Notes: generated from the sequence alone by a model not told the origin. DNA of 64,000 nt from Astragalus membranaceus (GCA_039519185.1 CM076848.1:189664003-189728002), one strand, 5' to 3'; shown: positions 33,846 to 45,900, numbered from the stretch's first letter. Translations and numbers: made by a program.

Positions 33846-36527
33846 TTTAAAAAAAAGAAGATTTTGAAAGAAGAAAAGAAGAAAGGGTTACCGTTGTAGC
33901 CTTTCTCTTACTGATTCATACGGAATAACGTAAGGCCCGCATTTTCCAAAAAAAAAAAAGAGCTTGAATTATTGGCAATAAAAACCCTTTCATTTATCCT
34001 GCATACACGTAGAGCATCATCATCATACATAAAACAAAATTTTCAAGAAAAAAAGGGCAAAAAGCAAAACTTTCAAAAAATCATCATAGTCTTTTCTTTT
34101 ACCAGGCTACATGAGGTGATGTTCCCAAAATTTCAGTCACCAAACTCGAAAAAATGCTTTCATCTTATTTTTCATATGCATGTCAAGTCGCATTATCGCC
34201 GTCATTTTCATATGAAGACATCATTTGCATGGCATAAAACAAAAACTTGATAAAATTCATACATGCATTTTTCCCAATCTCATTTAGGTTTGTCAGGAGT
34301 GCATTCTCCGCACGTGTGCATTTCCATTCACAAAGGCTTTTTCCCCTAATTTTCTCAAAAGATCCAAAAATCGTGTCTTATTAGAAGCGCGCCTCATGCA
34401 TTATTGTTGTCCTTTTTCACACATCATGAAAAAAATAATACATTAACCTCTCACCTTGCATGCATTTCCATTTAATAAAAATCATGTCTTTCCACGCATT
34501 TTTTTTTTTTAATAAAAAAATCATTGTGAGTATCATGCATTTCATTGCATAAAAAAAATGAAAACAAGAAAGCATCTCATTCATAATCATGAACAAAAGT
34601 CATCATCAAATTTATTCAAAATGTAACATTCATGCATCATTTCATTAACCTCATCACTTTAGTTCAAATACGTCATTCCTCCATAAATGCATCTTTCAAA
34701 AAAGGGAAGGGGCATTGGCATTTCATACTTTGCCTTGCCTCTAAAAAAAAAAAATCATCATTTAGAAAAAAGCATCACTCCTGCATCTTTCATCATTCAA
34801 AAGAAAAAAGGGGCATCGGCATTTCATATCTTGTCTTGCCTCTATAAAGATCATCATTCTTGCATCATTCATTATCCAAAGATGCATCCGCATTTCATAT
34901 CTCGTCTTGCATAAAAAGAAAACATCAAAAAGAAAATACTTTTAGAATAACCACACTTTTCAAGTTCATCCATGCATGGCATACAACAAAAATGTTGTGA
35001 TGAGAGACGAGATGTTCTTGCAAAGTAATCTTTCTTTTTTGGAAAAGTTTACCCTCACTCATTTGCAAACTCAAGGTGTTCCAAAGCACTCAGTTTTTCA
35101 CATCAGTAGCTCATTTGAATTTCCTTCAAAAAAAAAACATTACATCTCATCCATTCCATGATAAAAGACCGAAACAGTTCATCAAGAAAGTTTTTATATC
35201 ATGTTTTAACCAATGTTAACTCTCTGTGAAGCGTTCTTCTAGTAAGCATGCATGCCAGGTGCAGTTTCTCATGTTTGAGTCAGTCAGTTTCCTTCCTTGT
35301 CATCATCACCATCCAAGTCTAACCCCGCCCCGTCCACCCATAAAGCGTTCCCCTATCAGTGCATACTTGACTTTTTGGTTCATTTTAACACTTTAAGGCC
35401 TCCATGCTGGGGCAAGTCTGTGATCACTAAGTTTCCTTGTCGATGTCATATACCTTGAGTGCAAGTCTTCCAAAAATAATATAATAAACAAGAAAATAAG
35501 CTCGCTAGGTTGAAAACCCGCAAAGGGCGGCCTAGGCAAAAAAAAGGGCGCCCGGTGGATTGAAAACTCGCAAAGAGCGGTCCAGGCAAAAGTTAGGGCA
35601 TAAAAAAAAATGCAAAGAAAAGTGCAAGCACATGAAGGTAGATAAATCATTGTTCCAAAGTGAAGTCTTACAGAAATAAGCAATCGGGATTTGAAATGAA
35701 GTTTGGCCATACCCTCAAAAACCCAAAATCCCAGAAAATCCCTTTCCTACCCACCTTAAGCCAAGAAAATCCCAAAGAGAAAAACAAAATCCTCTCCTAC
35801 CCACCGTAAGCAAAAAAAAGCTAAAAATCCAAAAGTTACCTTAGACAAGGATCATCAAAAAAAACAGTGCATCGTTCTTCATCAGTTCACCCAAGCTCAA
35901 AAAAAAAAAAAAAAAAAAATTCAAAAATGAAAACCCCAAAAACAAGAGATACAAAAGAAATATCAGTGGTGAGTTGATACGTGTTACCACAAAACCCAAG
36001 AGATCCTTGTCTCAATAAACCTTCAAACACTTCATCATTCCCATACACCCCCTTCCATAAACCGCAAACACTTTCCTTTGACCTCGACGTCCCGCCCCTC
36101 ACAAACCCTTAGCCAGGAATAAAATTTCCAAACACCCTATCAAGCCATTTAACCCTCATAGACCATTAACCGTCAAATCAATGCCGAATAAAGAATCATC
36201 CTCCCGTCAACCTCAAACACTTCGATAAGCCCAATTATCCCTCCTCCACGAAACACCACAATCCTGAAATGTCCAATCCGATCAATGACCGGTTGCTTTC
36301 GTTTTCTCATGTTTTAATCTTAGGACAACTAAGTTTATCTGTCTACAATGTGTTTGCTCAAAAAAAAAAAACAAACAATCAGAAAAAAGAAAGCTGATCA
36401 AAAAAAAAACAAACCCTCGGAAAAAAGAAGTGAGGGAGCAAAAACAAACAGTCGGAAAAAAGAAAGCTGACAAAATAAAAGAGGGACCTGCACTCCAAAA
36501 CAGCGTCAAACTGCATTAAAACAAGGT

Positions 36528-36761
36528 TTAGTGATCACCAGGTGAGGCTTCTTTCACACCAAAAGTCAAGACATCAGTAGAGAACCAAATATTTGCACTG
36601 AGAACGTCACTCAGATTCAAAGTTGGGGCATTCTCTTCACCACCCACCCACCCTGGTCTTGGGAAAGTCTGTTCAAATGCCCATCCCATGTCACTCCAAT
36701 TGTCAATATTTCCAAAGTGAGGGCAAGTACATTCCCATTCCTTTACCTCATTCATTCCCAT
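36528..36761 (-). other. Conserved antisense 77-codon frame in the Ogre 3' region (copy 1)
   Basis: The frame starts MGMNEVKEWECTC and ends KEASPGDH. It matches no family I know. An identical frame is at 48548-48781, but the surrounding DNA is also nearly identical, so this does not by itself show selection. Tat-lineage elements sometimes carry additional antisense frames between pol and the 3' LTR, which is the only reason to record it. Confidence 0.25.
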
Positions 36762-39700
36762 AAAAAAACCTCACCGGGGCAATCTCTCAAATCACTATCC
36801 TAAACAAAGCCTTGTTATTCTAACTGGGGCAGCTTTGTCCTTGTTATGACTGGAGCAACATCAAACTTTGTGGGGTGAGACAAAATCTCTTTTGCACCTT
36901 TCATTTCAAAAGCCGAAGCATTCCCAATTCATCATCTTCTACACCCCTAGTTGTCGTCACCACTAGACAGGGGCAAGTTATTCATTCGTCAGAGACATGA
37001 ATTGGGGCAATCTTGTATCTCTTGATCCCTCATAAGCTTCAGCAATAACCATGTCTGTCATTTCTTCACTTGCCATAAACATCCATACCCTAAACCAATT
37101 CCAAGTTAACTGACTCATTCATTCACATTTGCACTCCTATGCATGCTTACTAGACAATGCTTCAAAGAGAGAGAACACAAGTTAGTCATGCGATATCTCA
37201 GATTCAGTCGTCATTGGAAGGAAGAGAAAACAAGTGAGCTTGTTTGTAAATAAACACCTTGAGAACACCAGAGTTTTAAGCAAAACTAGTTTTTTCAAAA
37301 AAGAATGATCCAGATTCACCTCCACTTTTGTTTTGCATCCAAAGTCTCGCGTCTCATCATCTCAAAAATGTTTAATCATGCATATCGTATTTTTCGCTCC
37401 ATGCATTTGGGCGTTCCATTTTGTTTATCATAGTGTCTCATTTGCATCGTGCCAACATCATCATTTTATGGAAGGCAACAAAAAAGGAAACAACGGACGA
37501 AAAAAAAATCATTCCATCAAGCATCAAAGCATTGCATCAAAAAGAAAGAAAAAGCAAAACACGTCATCCCATGTCATAATATTCGCATCCAAGCATTTCA
37601 TTCAAATCATATTCACATTTGCATTTCATGCACTCATCGCATCCCATCATTACAAAAACGTTTCTGTATCCCAGCCACTAATGTCATCACACTATGCATC
37701 ATAACATTAGCATCCAAACATTTCATTTGCATTCGCATTTAATGCATTCATCCAAAATGCCTATGTTTCCCAATAAACTATTTCATATCATGCATCAAAG
37801 TATTGCTTTTGCATCCTCACAGAGCAAAAGAGCAAACAAAAAACAAATAAGCAGAAAACAGAAAGCTGCTCAAAGCAAACAGAATAAACAAAAAATAAAC
37901 AAGCAGAAAAAAGAAAGCTGCTTAAAGAAAACAAACAGCATAAACAAAGACAGAAGAATTGCAGAAAACGGAACATAAAAAGAACACACCATCTTCATAT
38001 CATTCATCATTCTCATACCATTCATACCATTCATCGCTTCATGGCATCAAACAGTAGTGCATTACACTTTCAATTTGTATCTCAGAAGAACGAAGAAATA
38101 ACAGAAAAAGCATTCCACCAAAGTCAATCATTGCATTCATATGCATTCAAGTGCATGCATTTCATGTGCCAGTCAAGATAGAAGTTACCTCAGACTAGAT
38201 AGTCTCAACCCAGAGTTAGAAAACTCCATCAACCCAGAGTTAGTGAACTCCATCAATCCAGATCACAACATCGTGTACGAGCACGCGATGGATCCATCCG
38301 ACTTCGTCAAGTCCTTCGGATTAGTTATGTCAACCTAAGGCATAATGGACATCCTTGATCAAATCAGTTCCGGACCTGATGTTGATCGGCCGCTCGAGAA
38401 GGCCACCCCTAAGCTCGGACTCAACAAGAGTCCGTTAGAAGGTTTTTAGGCAACCTCCGAATTCAGGACCCCAGCGTCCCTTCAGAACCCCAGTGTTCAT
38501 TCAGGATCCAAGCATCCCTTCAGGACCCAAGTGTCCATCCAGGTTACTTTCTTTACTGCTTTCTTTATAGCTTTATTTCCTGCTTTTTGAGGGCGGGCAT
38601 TTCATTTAAGTAAAAAAAAAGGAGAGAAAATTCGGGTTTTCCCAAGCAGACAAAATCAGTATAATTTCTGAATTCTTTATTTCTATTTTGCCTCGGAATA
38701 TGTTTCGGCCAATTCATATTCCTTGTCAAAATCCAAATAAAGAGGGGCAGCTGTCATACCCTAATTTTGTCCGCCTAGGTCGAAACCCTAATTTTCAAAC
38801 AAAAAATAAGTAAGTTAAGGTTTAGCATTCATTCATAATGTCATGAATACCATCATTCATGCATTTCAAAGTTTTGAAAGTCATCTTAGGATTAGGGATG
38901 CATTGCATTGCCTTTTATAGCATTTTCAGAGTTTTTCAAGACCAAGGGCATTTTGGTCATTTTCGAAAAATGAGACATTTCTCAGCAAAAAAATCATTTC
39001 TTGCATACATTTTAGATTTTAGGGCCATTTTAGAGTTTTGAAGTAATTCTTGAAAAGAAAATGCATTTTGAACAAGGATTAGGGTTCTAATGATCAAAAG
39101 GGCATTTTGGTCATTTTTCGCAAGAGATGATTTTCTCGCCAAAAATGCACATCATCAAAAAGTACATTTTTATTCTATCAAGGATAATTTTTGTACAATT
39201 TTTTAGGAGGAAAACCCTAGTCAAAATAATTAAAAATGTATTTTTTCATTTTTAGTGCATAGAAAAATAAAAAGGGACCATTAAATATTCCTCAATTTTT
39301 AAGTGACAATTTTTATTGTCATAGGTGACTAGAGGGAATATTTTATGTTGCCCAAAAGCATGTGACACATTTTCAATAGTTGCATTCCCATTATTTCCCA
39401 TGCCCAAAAATTTCAATTTCAAAAACAAAAAAGGAAGTGTCTTCAATAAGACAAAATACCAAAAAAACAAGTTTTTTTTTCTCCTTATCCCCCCACCTAC
39501 GAATTCTCTCTCTCTCTCTCTCTCCAATTTCTTCCACACTCTTCCATTATACCCTCTTTGGTAAATTACTCCACTCACTTACACTAACCTATTCATAAGA
39601 AAACCCAAAGTTCCCTCTTTGGTAACAATTCTCCCCCAAAATGCCCTTAACCCTACTTCACATAAAATATCTCTTCTAAAATAAGAAATTCATTTTTCTT

Positions 39701-39880
39701 TTCCTTTTTCTTTCCTCTAAATTTCGCCCCCCACTCTCCATATCTCTCACATTTTTGTGTTTCTTCAACACCCTCAATCCATGTGATGATGCATCTCCAC
39801 CCTCCATTCAAAATCAAAACTCAATCCTAGAGCACATCAAAATCACAAAGACTAAACTACCCTTAGACCTAATTTCATCC

Positions 39881-39888
39881 TATAAATA
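39881..39888 (+). promoter_or_regulatory. TATA box of the first Ogre-like LTR
   Basis: TATAAATA lies in a CCTATAAATACTCCCTC context with a CT-rich leader beginning about 30 bp downstream, which is the usual arrangement in plant LTR promoters. Confidence 0.65.
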
Positions 39889-41054
39889 CTCCCTCATTCC
39901 CACACCTAAAGCCTCTTCTCTTTTTGCTCATTCTCTCCTACACAAAAACCCTAGCACACCTCCTCTCCCTCTCCTTCCCTCATCAAGGCCGTAGCCCCTT
40001 CCTCCCCTCTTCCACATATTCCCTTCAAAAATCAACCACCAAATCCTCCATTTCTTGTTAGATCACCATCTTTCCTTCCATTCTCTTCAAGGTTGCATCA
40101 TCAAATTGCTAAGAGCTAGTGATTTTTGAGCTTATCATCTCCTTCTTCATTTCATTGTAGTTTTGAGGTAATCCTTGAAGCTTTGCACCTCATATTTAAT
40201 TTTCTTGCATAATTCCTCCTCTACTCCAAACTCCTTCTTGATTGTTGTTTGCTTTGAGAATCCATTTCAAACATTTTGACAAAGACTTAGGGAGCTTTGG
40301 GTGTTTGAGATGGGTCCTTGGCCTTGAAGGAGTTGTTCTTCTACTTGAATAATTTCCCTTGCATCTTTACATATTTTTGCACTAGATTTCATACACAAAT
40401 TTGTTGTTTAAGCATTTCGCATATCATGAAAAATTAGGGTTGATGTGATTTTGTTGCACTTCTTTGCTTAATCATATAAATCCTTGCAAAAAATAGATCT
40501 ATATTTCTTTGTGTTAATTTTGGTGTTTTCTTTATTAAATAAAATGTGGATCTATGTTTCCCTTGGTTCACATGCTTATAGATCTAAAAATATTTTCAAG
40601 TTCATTTTGTTGTTGTTCTTTGTTTGGTGATGTTTAATCTTGTTACTAGTATTTCATCTTAGTGTTAAATGTTACCTTTGTTGTTTGATGATTTAGCAAT
40701 ATGATTCCCACTAGTGCCTAGTGCACCTTAACCTAAGTGGTGAAGATTGCTAGAAATGACTCAATTTAGTTTATGTGTCCATTCATTTTTGTGTCTTAGT
40801 TTGCTTGTTGTAAATTGTTGATGATAGGCAAATTGATTCCCACTAGTGCCTAGTGCACTTTTCTCAAAGTGAGAGGATTGCTCTAGTTGATTCAACTTAT
40901 TTGTTGTGTTTAGTTAATCTTTGCATTTTAGTTTGCTTGTTGCTCATTGTTGATGATAGGCAAGTTGATTCTCACTAGTGCCTAGTGCACTTTTCTCAAA
41001 GTGAGAGGATTGCTCTATATGATTCAACTTGGTTTTAGTGTTTATTTACTTTTT

Positions 41055-41340
41055 ACCTTTTTACTTTACCATTCATTAACTTTTTACCAAAACATAAAAA
41101 TATTTTACTACTTTGGTTTTAACCACTCACTTACTTTTTACTTTACCATTCATTAACTTTTTACCAAAACATAAAAATATTTTACTACTTTGGTTTTAAC
41201 CACTCACTTACTTTTTACTTTACCATTCATTAACTTTTTACCAAAACATAAAAATATTTTACTACTTTGGTTTTAACCACTCACTTACTTTTTACTTTAC
41301 CATTCATTAACCTTTTACTAAAACATAAAAAGATTTTACC
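41055..41340 (+). repeat. ~75-bp tandem repeat in first LTR, four copies
   Basis: The unit contains TTTTTACTTTACCATTCATT and ACATAAAAATATTTTACTAC. The last copy is diverged (CATTAACCTTTTACTAAAAC). The second LTR has five copies at the same place (53066-53410). Confidence 0.9.
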
Positions 41341-42645
41341 ACTTCCCATTCACTTCATGCATTTTTACTTTACCATCTCATTAAATAATTACCATTCACT
41401 TCATGCATTTTTACTTTACCATCTCATTAAATAATTACCATTTACCTCATGCATTTTTACTTTACTTTTCACTAACTTCTTACTTAAAGTTTTACAACTT
41501 ATCAACTTGCAAAAAGACCCAAAACATTTTCTAGTTTACATTTATAACTTTTCAACTTTATAAAATCAACCCAAAAATACTTTTACCACTTTTTCCTAAG
41601 ACTCTAAAAACACCAAAACATTTCACCATTTCCTAAGAATAAGGTAACTAAATTTTTACCACTTTTTATGACATACTCTCACACACTTGCACTTAAATAA
41701 AACCTTATTCACTCTCTTGCATTCTCATTTGCTTGTATCTCTTGCATACTCTCTTGTTTTAATCTCCATGCCTTTTCATATATTCATATCTCTTGCATAT
41801 TCATTTGCACTCTCACTTGTTAGTACCTCATGCATCCTTACTTGTTTATACTTCTTGCATCCTCACCTGTCCATGCATTCATTAATCAAATGCTCATGCA
41901 TTCTTGTACGCTCATGCATCTTTGTATATACTCATTCTTGCGTTCATCCTCACATGTCCATGCATTCATTAATCAAATGCTCATGCATTCTTGTACGCTC
42001 ATGCATCTTTGTATATACTCATTCTTGCATTCATTCTTAAATGTTCATGCATTCATTAATATCATGTCTTGCATTCAATAACCAAATGATCATGCATTCA
42101 TGCCATGTCAATTACTTCAAAATCAAACAAAATTGCATTCAATAACGCTCATTCATTCCTTGCCTAATCATGCATCATCGCTCACATGTTCATTCACCTA
42201 ACCGAGAATACTCTATGCCTATGATCAATTGTATTCCTTTGTTCTTGATGCCATTTGAATGTCTTGACTTAATTGTGCACAAACCCTTTTACACAATCAT
42301 GTGCCCTTATAAGACTACCAACATGTGTAGCATAGAGGCATATGTGCCCCTCTTGAGATTGCTTCCAACGTGTGTAGCAATTCTCCTTCACACATAAATA
42401 CAATTGTTTTGAGAACTTTGTCTTGCATCTTGGACAATTAAATCTCTTGATTATATTGGCATGCTTAATCTTAATTGATGATCAACATGTTTATGATTGC
42501 TTGATTAGTTGAATATGTTTGAATTTCATTCATTCATTTTGCATTTGGTTTTGGACATAGAGTTCGATTAAAAATGATTTACTTATTTTCTAAAACTCTT
42601 TTCCAAACCAATTAATTTTCAAAGCATTTTCAATAAACAAAAATA

Positions 42646-43353
42646 AGCGAATAGTGGAGGTCACCCATAACCTTTGTTAGTTTGATCTCTATGAACGCTC
42701 TTCAATTTCACATGAGTACTTAGCAATGATTACCCATAACCTTTGTTAGTTTAATCATTCGCTAACGCTCGCCCTACTTCTAAAACCTTTTCAAAAAAAA
42801 AACATTTTTACAAGAACTACGTTGCTTTGATTCCCACTTGGGATACGTAGGAGCGAGACTTGTTCTCGTCAAGCACATAAAAAAAAATCTTCACTTTCAC
42901 AACAATAAAAAACCTCCATTTTCAAAGCAAACAAAAAATGTTTTCAAACCCATTGTCGTTAGTAGCTAATCAGAACCGTAGTTCGTCTAGCTATTGACAT
43001 CGATGTCCTTTCTCCAAAAAGAACAATAAGTGATGACCACCCATAGCCTTTGCTAGTTTGGTCATCAAACAAATCAATCCTTTTCAAAAAAAAAAGGCTT
43101 TCAAAAAGAGAATAAAAACAAGTTGTTACCAACGGCCACCCAGAACCTTAGTTCGTTTGACTAGCGGTAGCAACTCCTTTTGAGTACTTAGCGGTGATTA
43201 CCCATAGCCTTAGCTAGTTTAGTCACTCGCTAGTACTCGTCCTATTTCGAAAACTCACCTAAAAAGTTAAAAAACAAAAACCAAGGCAGAACTACGTAGC
43301 TCTGAGTTCTCCATTGTACCGGGAGATACGTAGGAGCGGGTCGTTACCCCCGT
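42646..43353 (+). other. Array of covarying stem-loops in first LTR (H1, H2, M2, H3-H6, M3)
   Basis: Six stem-loops share one plan: outer stem, CCCA-type bulge, 4-bp inner stem, 4-nt loop CTTT/CTTA/CGTA, then GTT and the closing outer strand. They lie at 42646-42699, 42714-42770, about 42958-42998, 43031-43067, 43122-43174 and 43182-43238. The inner stems read TAAC/GTTA, TAAC/GTTA, GAAC/GTTC, TAGC/GCTA, GAAC/GTTC and TAGC/GCTA, always complementary. Outer stems are also complementary but different in sequence, for example AATGATTA/TAATCATT and TGATGACCA/TGGTCATCA. Two further hairpins (42853-42869 and 43336-43353) follow an invariant ATACGTAGG. Function is unknown. The position is in the predicted transcript leader. 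Confidence 0.7.
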
Positions 43354-43716
43354 CGAGCTCTTTTCTAAAAAACTCTCTTTTTCCCCCTCTTTACGTAAGT
43401 TTTCCATTAATTTCCCATCCATCTTCAAATAAGAATAAAATAGGCAAATCTAGGTGTTCTTCAAATCAAACATTAAAACCACACAATTTAATTAGAGGTT
43501 CCCTTTCAGTAGGAAGGAGGAATGGGGTGCTAATACCTTCCCCATTCCTAACCGACCCCCGAACCCATATCTCTAGTTTTCAAAAGACCACCCGCCTTGT
43601 AAAAAAGACCTTTTTTCAATGTTTTGGTCTAAAAACTAAAATATTGGTGGCGGCTTCACAATTTTCTACGTTGTACATTGAAGAACCCTAAACGGGATTT
43701 TTCGGGGTACAACAGC

Positions 43717-43734
43717 TGGCGACTTCACTGGGGA
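43717..43734 (+). other. Primer-binding site of the Ogre-like element
   Basis: TGGCGACTTCACTGGGGA begins two bases after the LTR end. It matches, with a small change, the tRNA-Arg-complementary primer site described for Ogre elements. Confidence 0.8.
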
Positions 43735-45412
43735 TCTTTTTTTAAAAAAAGGACGAGGGTCAAGCCTAACTAACTAAAACGTGTGGTTCAATGTGTTGCG
43801 ATTTGATTAATATCCTGTTTGCCTTTCTTTCTTATAATTAATTGTAAGCATAGGTATTTGTCTTCTTCTACTCCTCTTCTTTTATTTGCTTATGTTCATG
43901 CATTTCCCCATATTCTCTCATGTCCCCTCTTCTTGGCTCCTCTTCTAAAGGTAAGCAATATTCTTGTTTATAGATATCTTAGGAATGAAACCCTAGGGTA
44001 GATAACTTGATATTGATTGCTGTTTTCTGGACTGGTCTGGTTTTCATTTGCAGGTGGGGTAGCGCTAGGGAAAATGCCCTTGACACACACTACACATGCA
44101 CCTTGTGATTACATACTTTGAGTGGGACCATAACCCAGGTCTGCAAAAACTTAGGAGAGTGGATTCGAGTAGTGAGAGCCCATCAGGACCTTTGTCCGTT
44201 TGGCTACTTGCGAAAGTTTCAACCAGAGTTGTGCTCTTTCATGATGCCTCACACCTAGCAGTTTGCTGCATTTGTGGGGAATTTTGTGAAAGAGACTGTG
44301 GCTCTGGTGGCCTTGTGGGGGAGTGAATAGAGCCATGTGGAAGGATTACCCCATAGATTGCCCTAGATCGTAGGTCTCACCTCTTTTTAGGTCACAAGGG
44401 CTTTTCCAAATTGTGTGTTGCATTATCACATTTAGCTAAGTTCTTTTCTTTCAATGATTTTCGAAAAAAAAAAGGAAAGGGTTGCCATCGTAGACTTCTC
44501 TTTTGCCGGTCCGTACGAAATAACATATGGCCCACTTCATTTTCAAAAAAGAAAGAACGAAAGAGTTACCGCTGTAGCCTTTCTCATACCGGTCCATATG
44601 AAATGACGTACGGTCCTCATTTTCAAAAAATAATGATATATTTCCCTTCATCAAATAAACCAGCGCGTGAGGCGGCACGTAGCGTGGCTCCTCAATTTTT
44701 GAACTTCCGTCCATATGCATCGCCTTTTATTTTTTTTCCACGCGCATCATTCACATCATAGTCGCATCATGCCGCATTCATTTACTTGCATCCATATAAC
44801 ATCTCATTTGCATTTGCTTCCCGGGGATCACCGAACAACGTACCGTCTTGTCATAGGTGCATCAGAATGGAATCAAATAGCAAGGCTTCACTTGCTTCTC
44901 GCTTCCCAGTTTTGAAGAAGGCTGATTTGCTATTTCGATTCCTCGTTTACTTCACTTCCTAAATCAAAAAAGAAAAAGTTTATGCGCTTATGACAAGACA
45001 AGGCATCCCGTGGTTCCCGGCATCAAGCAAACTTTGTCCATGCATCCATTCATGCATTTTTCTTGATTCTTATGCAATAAATGTCAAAACAAACATAAAA
45101 TCATACATTATCATTTCATGCGCATACATTTGTATCTCGTTCATACTCATTCATTTGCATACTTACATCATGCATTACATAAAACAATATTTTGAAAAAA
45201 AACATACATATATCCTGCATCCTGCATCATTGCATCACTGCATCATTGCATCATTGCATCATTATATCATTGCGTCATTTGCATTAAATAAATTTCCAAT
45301 TTTGAAAGAATCATTCATCCTGCATTTCATTTCATTGCATAAAAATGAAAAAACAATTATCATTTGCATAGCATAAGCATTCATAAGCATTATTTAGGGA
45401 CCCAGTAGAACT
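43735..45412 (+). mobile_element. 5' internal leader of the Ogre-like element, no gag or pol
   Basis: After the primer site comes untranslated leader sequence, with possible splice-like signals (GGTAAGC at 43950 and TTTGCAGGTGGGG at 44048). It passes at about 44450 into modules resembling the 3' region: two TAGCCTTTCTC/GTACG...-type units at 44474-44535 and 44560-44615, relatives of 33887-33955. From 44700 the sequence is CATTCAT-rich. The whole gag-pol block expected of an autonomous Ogre is missing, so this copy is non-autonomous. Confidence 0.7.
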
Positions 45413-45625
45413 ACGTAAGCTTTGATTCCTCATTACAATGGGGATACGTAGGAACGGGTCATACCCCGTCAAGCACATTTTTCTAAAACCCCTTTTTTCC
45501 AGTAAATCATTTGCATCTCCAAATAATTTTCAAAATCATGTTCCAAAACTAAAAATCAAAAAATTGAAGAGTTTCCAATGCATGCATCTTCTCTAAACAA
45601 AGAAAAAATAGAAAAGCTCTTCATG

Positions 45626-45900
45626 TAAAAGCTCAATGAGCAAAAGTGCACCTTCGAATGACGAAGGGTAATATCTCAAATTTGTGTGTGCACTACAAAT
45701 TTGAGATGTTACTCCACGATATCGGGGCACTTTGACCCTATCAAGTGAGGTTTGTTTTCAAATAAGAGAATAAGTTTGAGTTAACCAAATGTCGAAGCAT
45801 TTCAGTATATTGCGTGAAGTATTGAGTCAGGATCCACTCAATGTTTCATGCAAGTTACTCAGAGTAACGACAATTGGTTGCCTCACGCCATCATTTTTTT
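45626..45900 (+). other. Cluster of perfect hairpins in the Ogre 3' region (copy 2)
   Basis: This is the same set of inverted repeats as at 33570-33845. The 18-bp stem lies at 45668-45712, with no change in either arm. Confidence 0.6.

Larger units (their letters stand above)
33332..38751 (+). mobile_element. Ogre-like 3' internal region, upstream copy, ending in polypurine tract
   Basis: From 33357 on this segment is repeated at 45413-50760. It is non-coding: hairpin cluster at 33570-33845, GCTCGCTAGGTTGAAAACCC motifs at 35499, and CATTCAT/ATGCATTC-rich stretches. It closes with CCAG(C/T)GT(C)CCTTCAG words (38460-38545) and AAATAAAGAGGGGCAGC at 38735-38751. A minus-strand 77-codon frame (36528-36761) is kept identical in the second copy. 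No gag or pol sequence is present. Confidence 0.8.
38752..43714 (+). repeat. Ogre-like LTR, first copy (about 4.96 kb)
   Basis: The LTR starts TGTCATACCCTAATTTTGTC after a polypurine tract and ends TACAACA, two bases before the primer site. A TATA box (CCTATAAATAC, core 39881-39888) predicts transcription from about 39910, leaving about 3.8 kb of LTR in the transcript leader. Contents in order: (CT)n at about 39509-39523; three units at 40700-41010 with CACTAG/CTAGTG hairpins; four ~75-bp repeats at about 41055-41340; three ~50-bp repeats ending near 41463; a 70-bp duplication at 41867-42025; and the stem-loop array at 42646-43353. No long reading frame is credible. Confidence 0.88.

Noticed and set aside
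41055..41340. Possible CRISPR-like array
   Set aside because: The 75-bp units are contiguous without unique spacers, and the host is a plant; this is a minisatellite inside an LTR.
41687..42081. 117- and 83-codon plus-strand frames in the LTR (also 53722-54116)
   Set aside because: They consist of duplicated CATGCATTC-type words giving repetitive His/Cys/Ser/Leu peptides, with no domain features.
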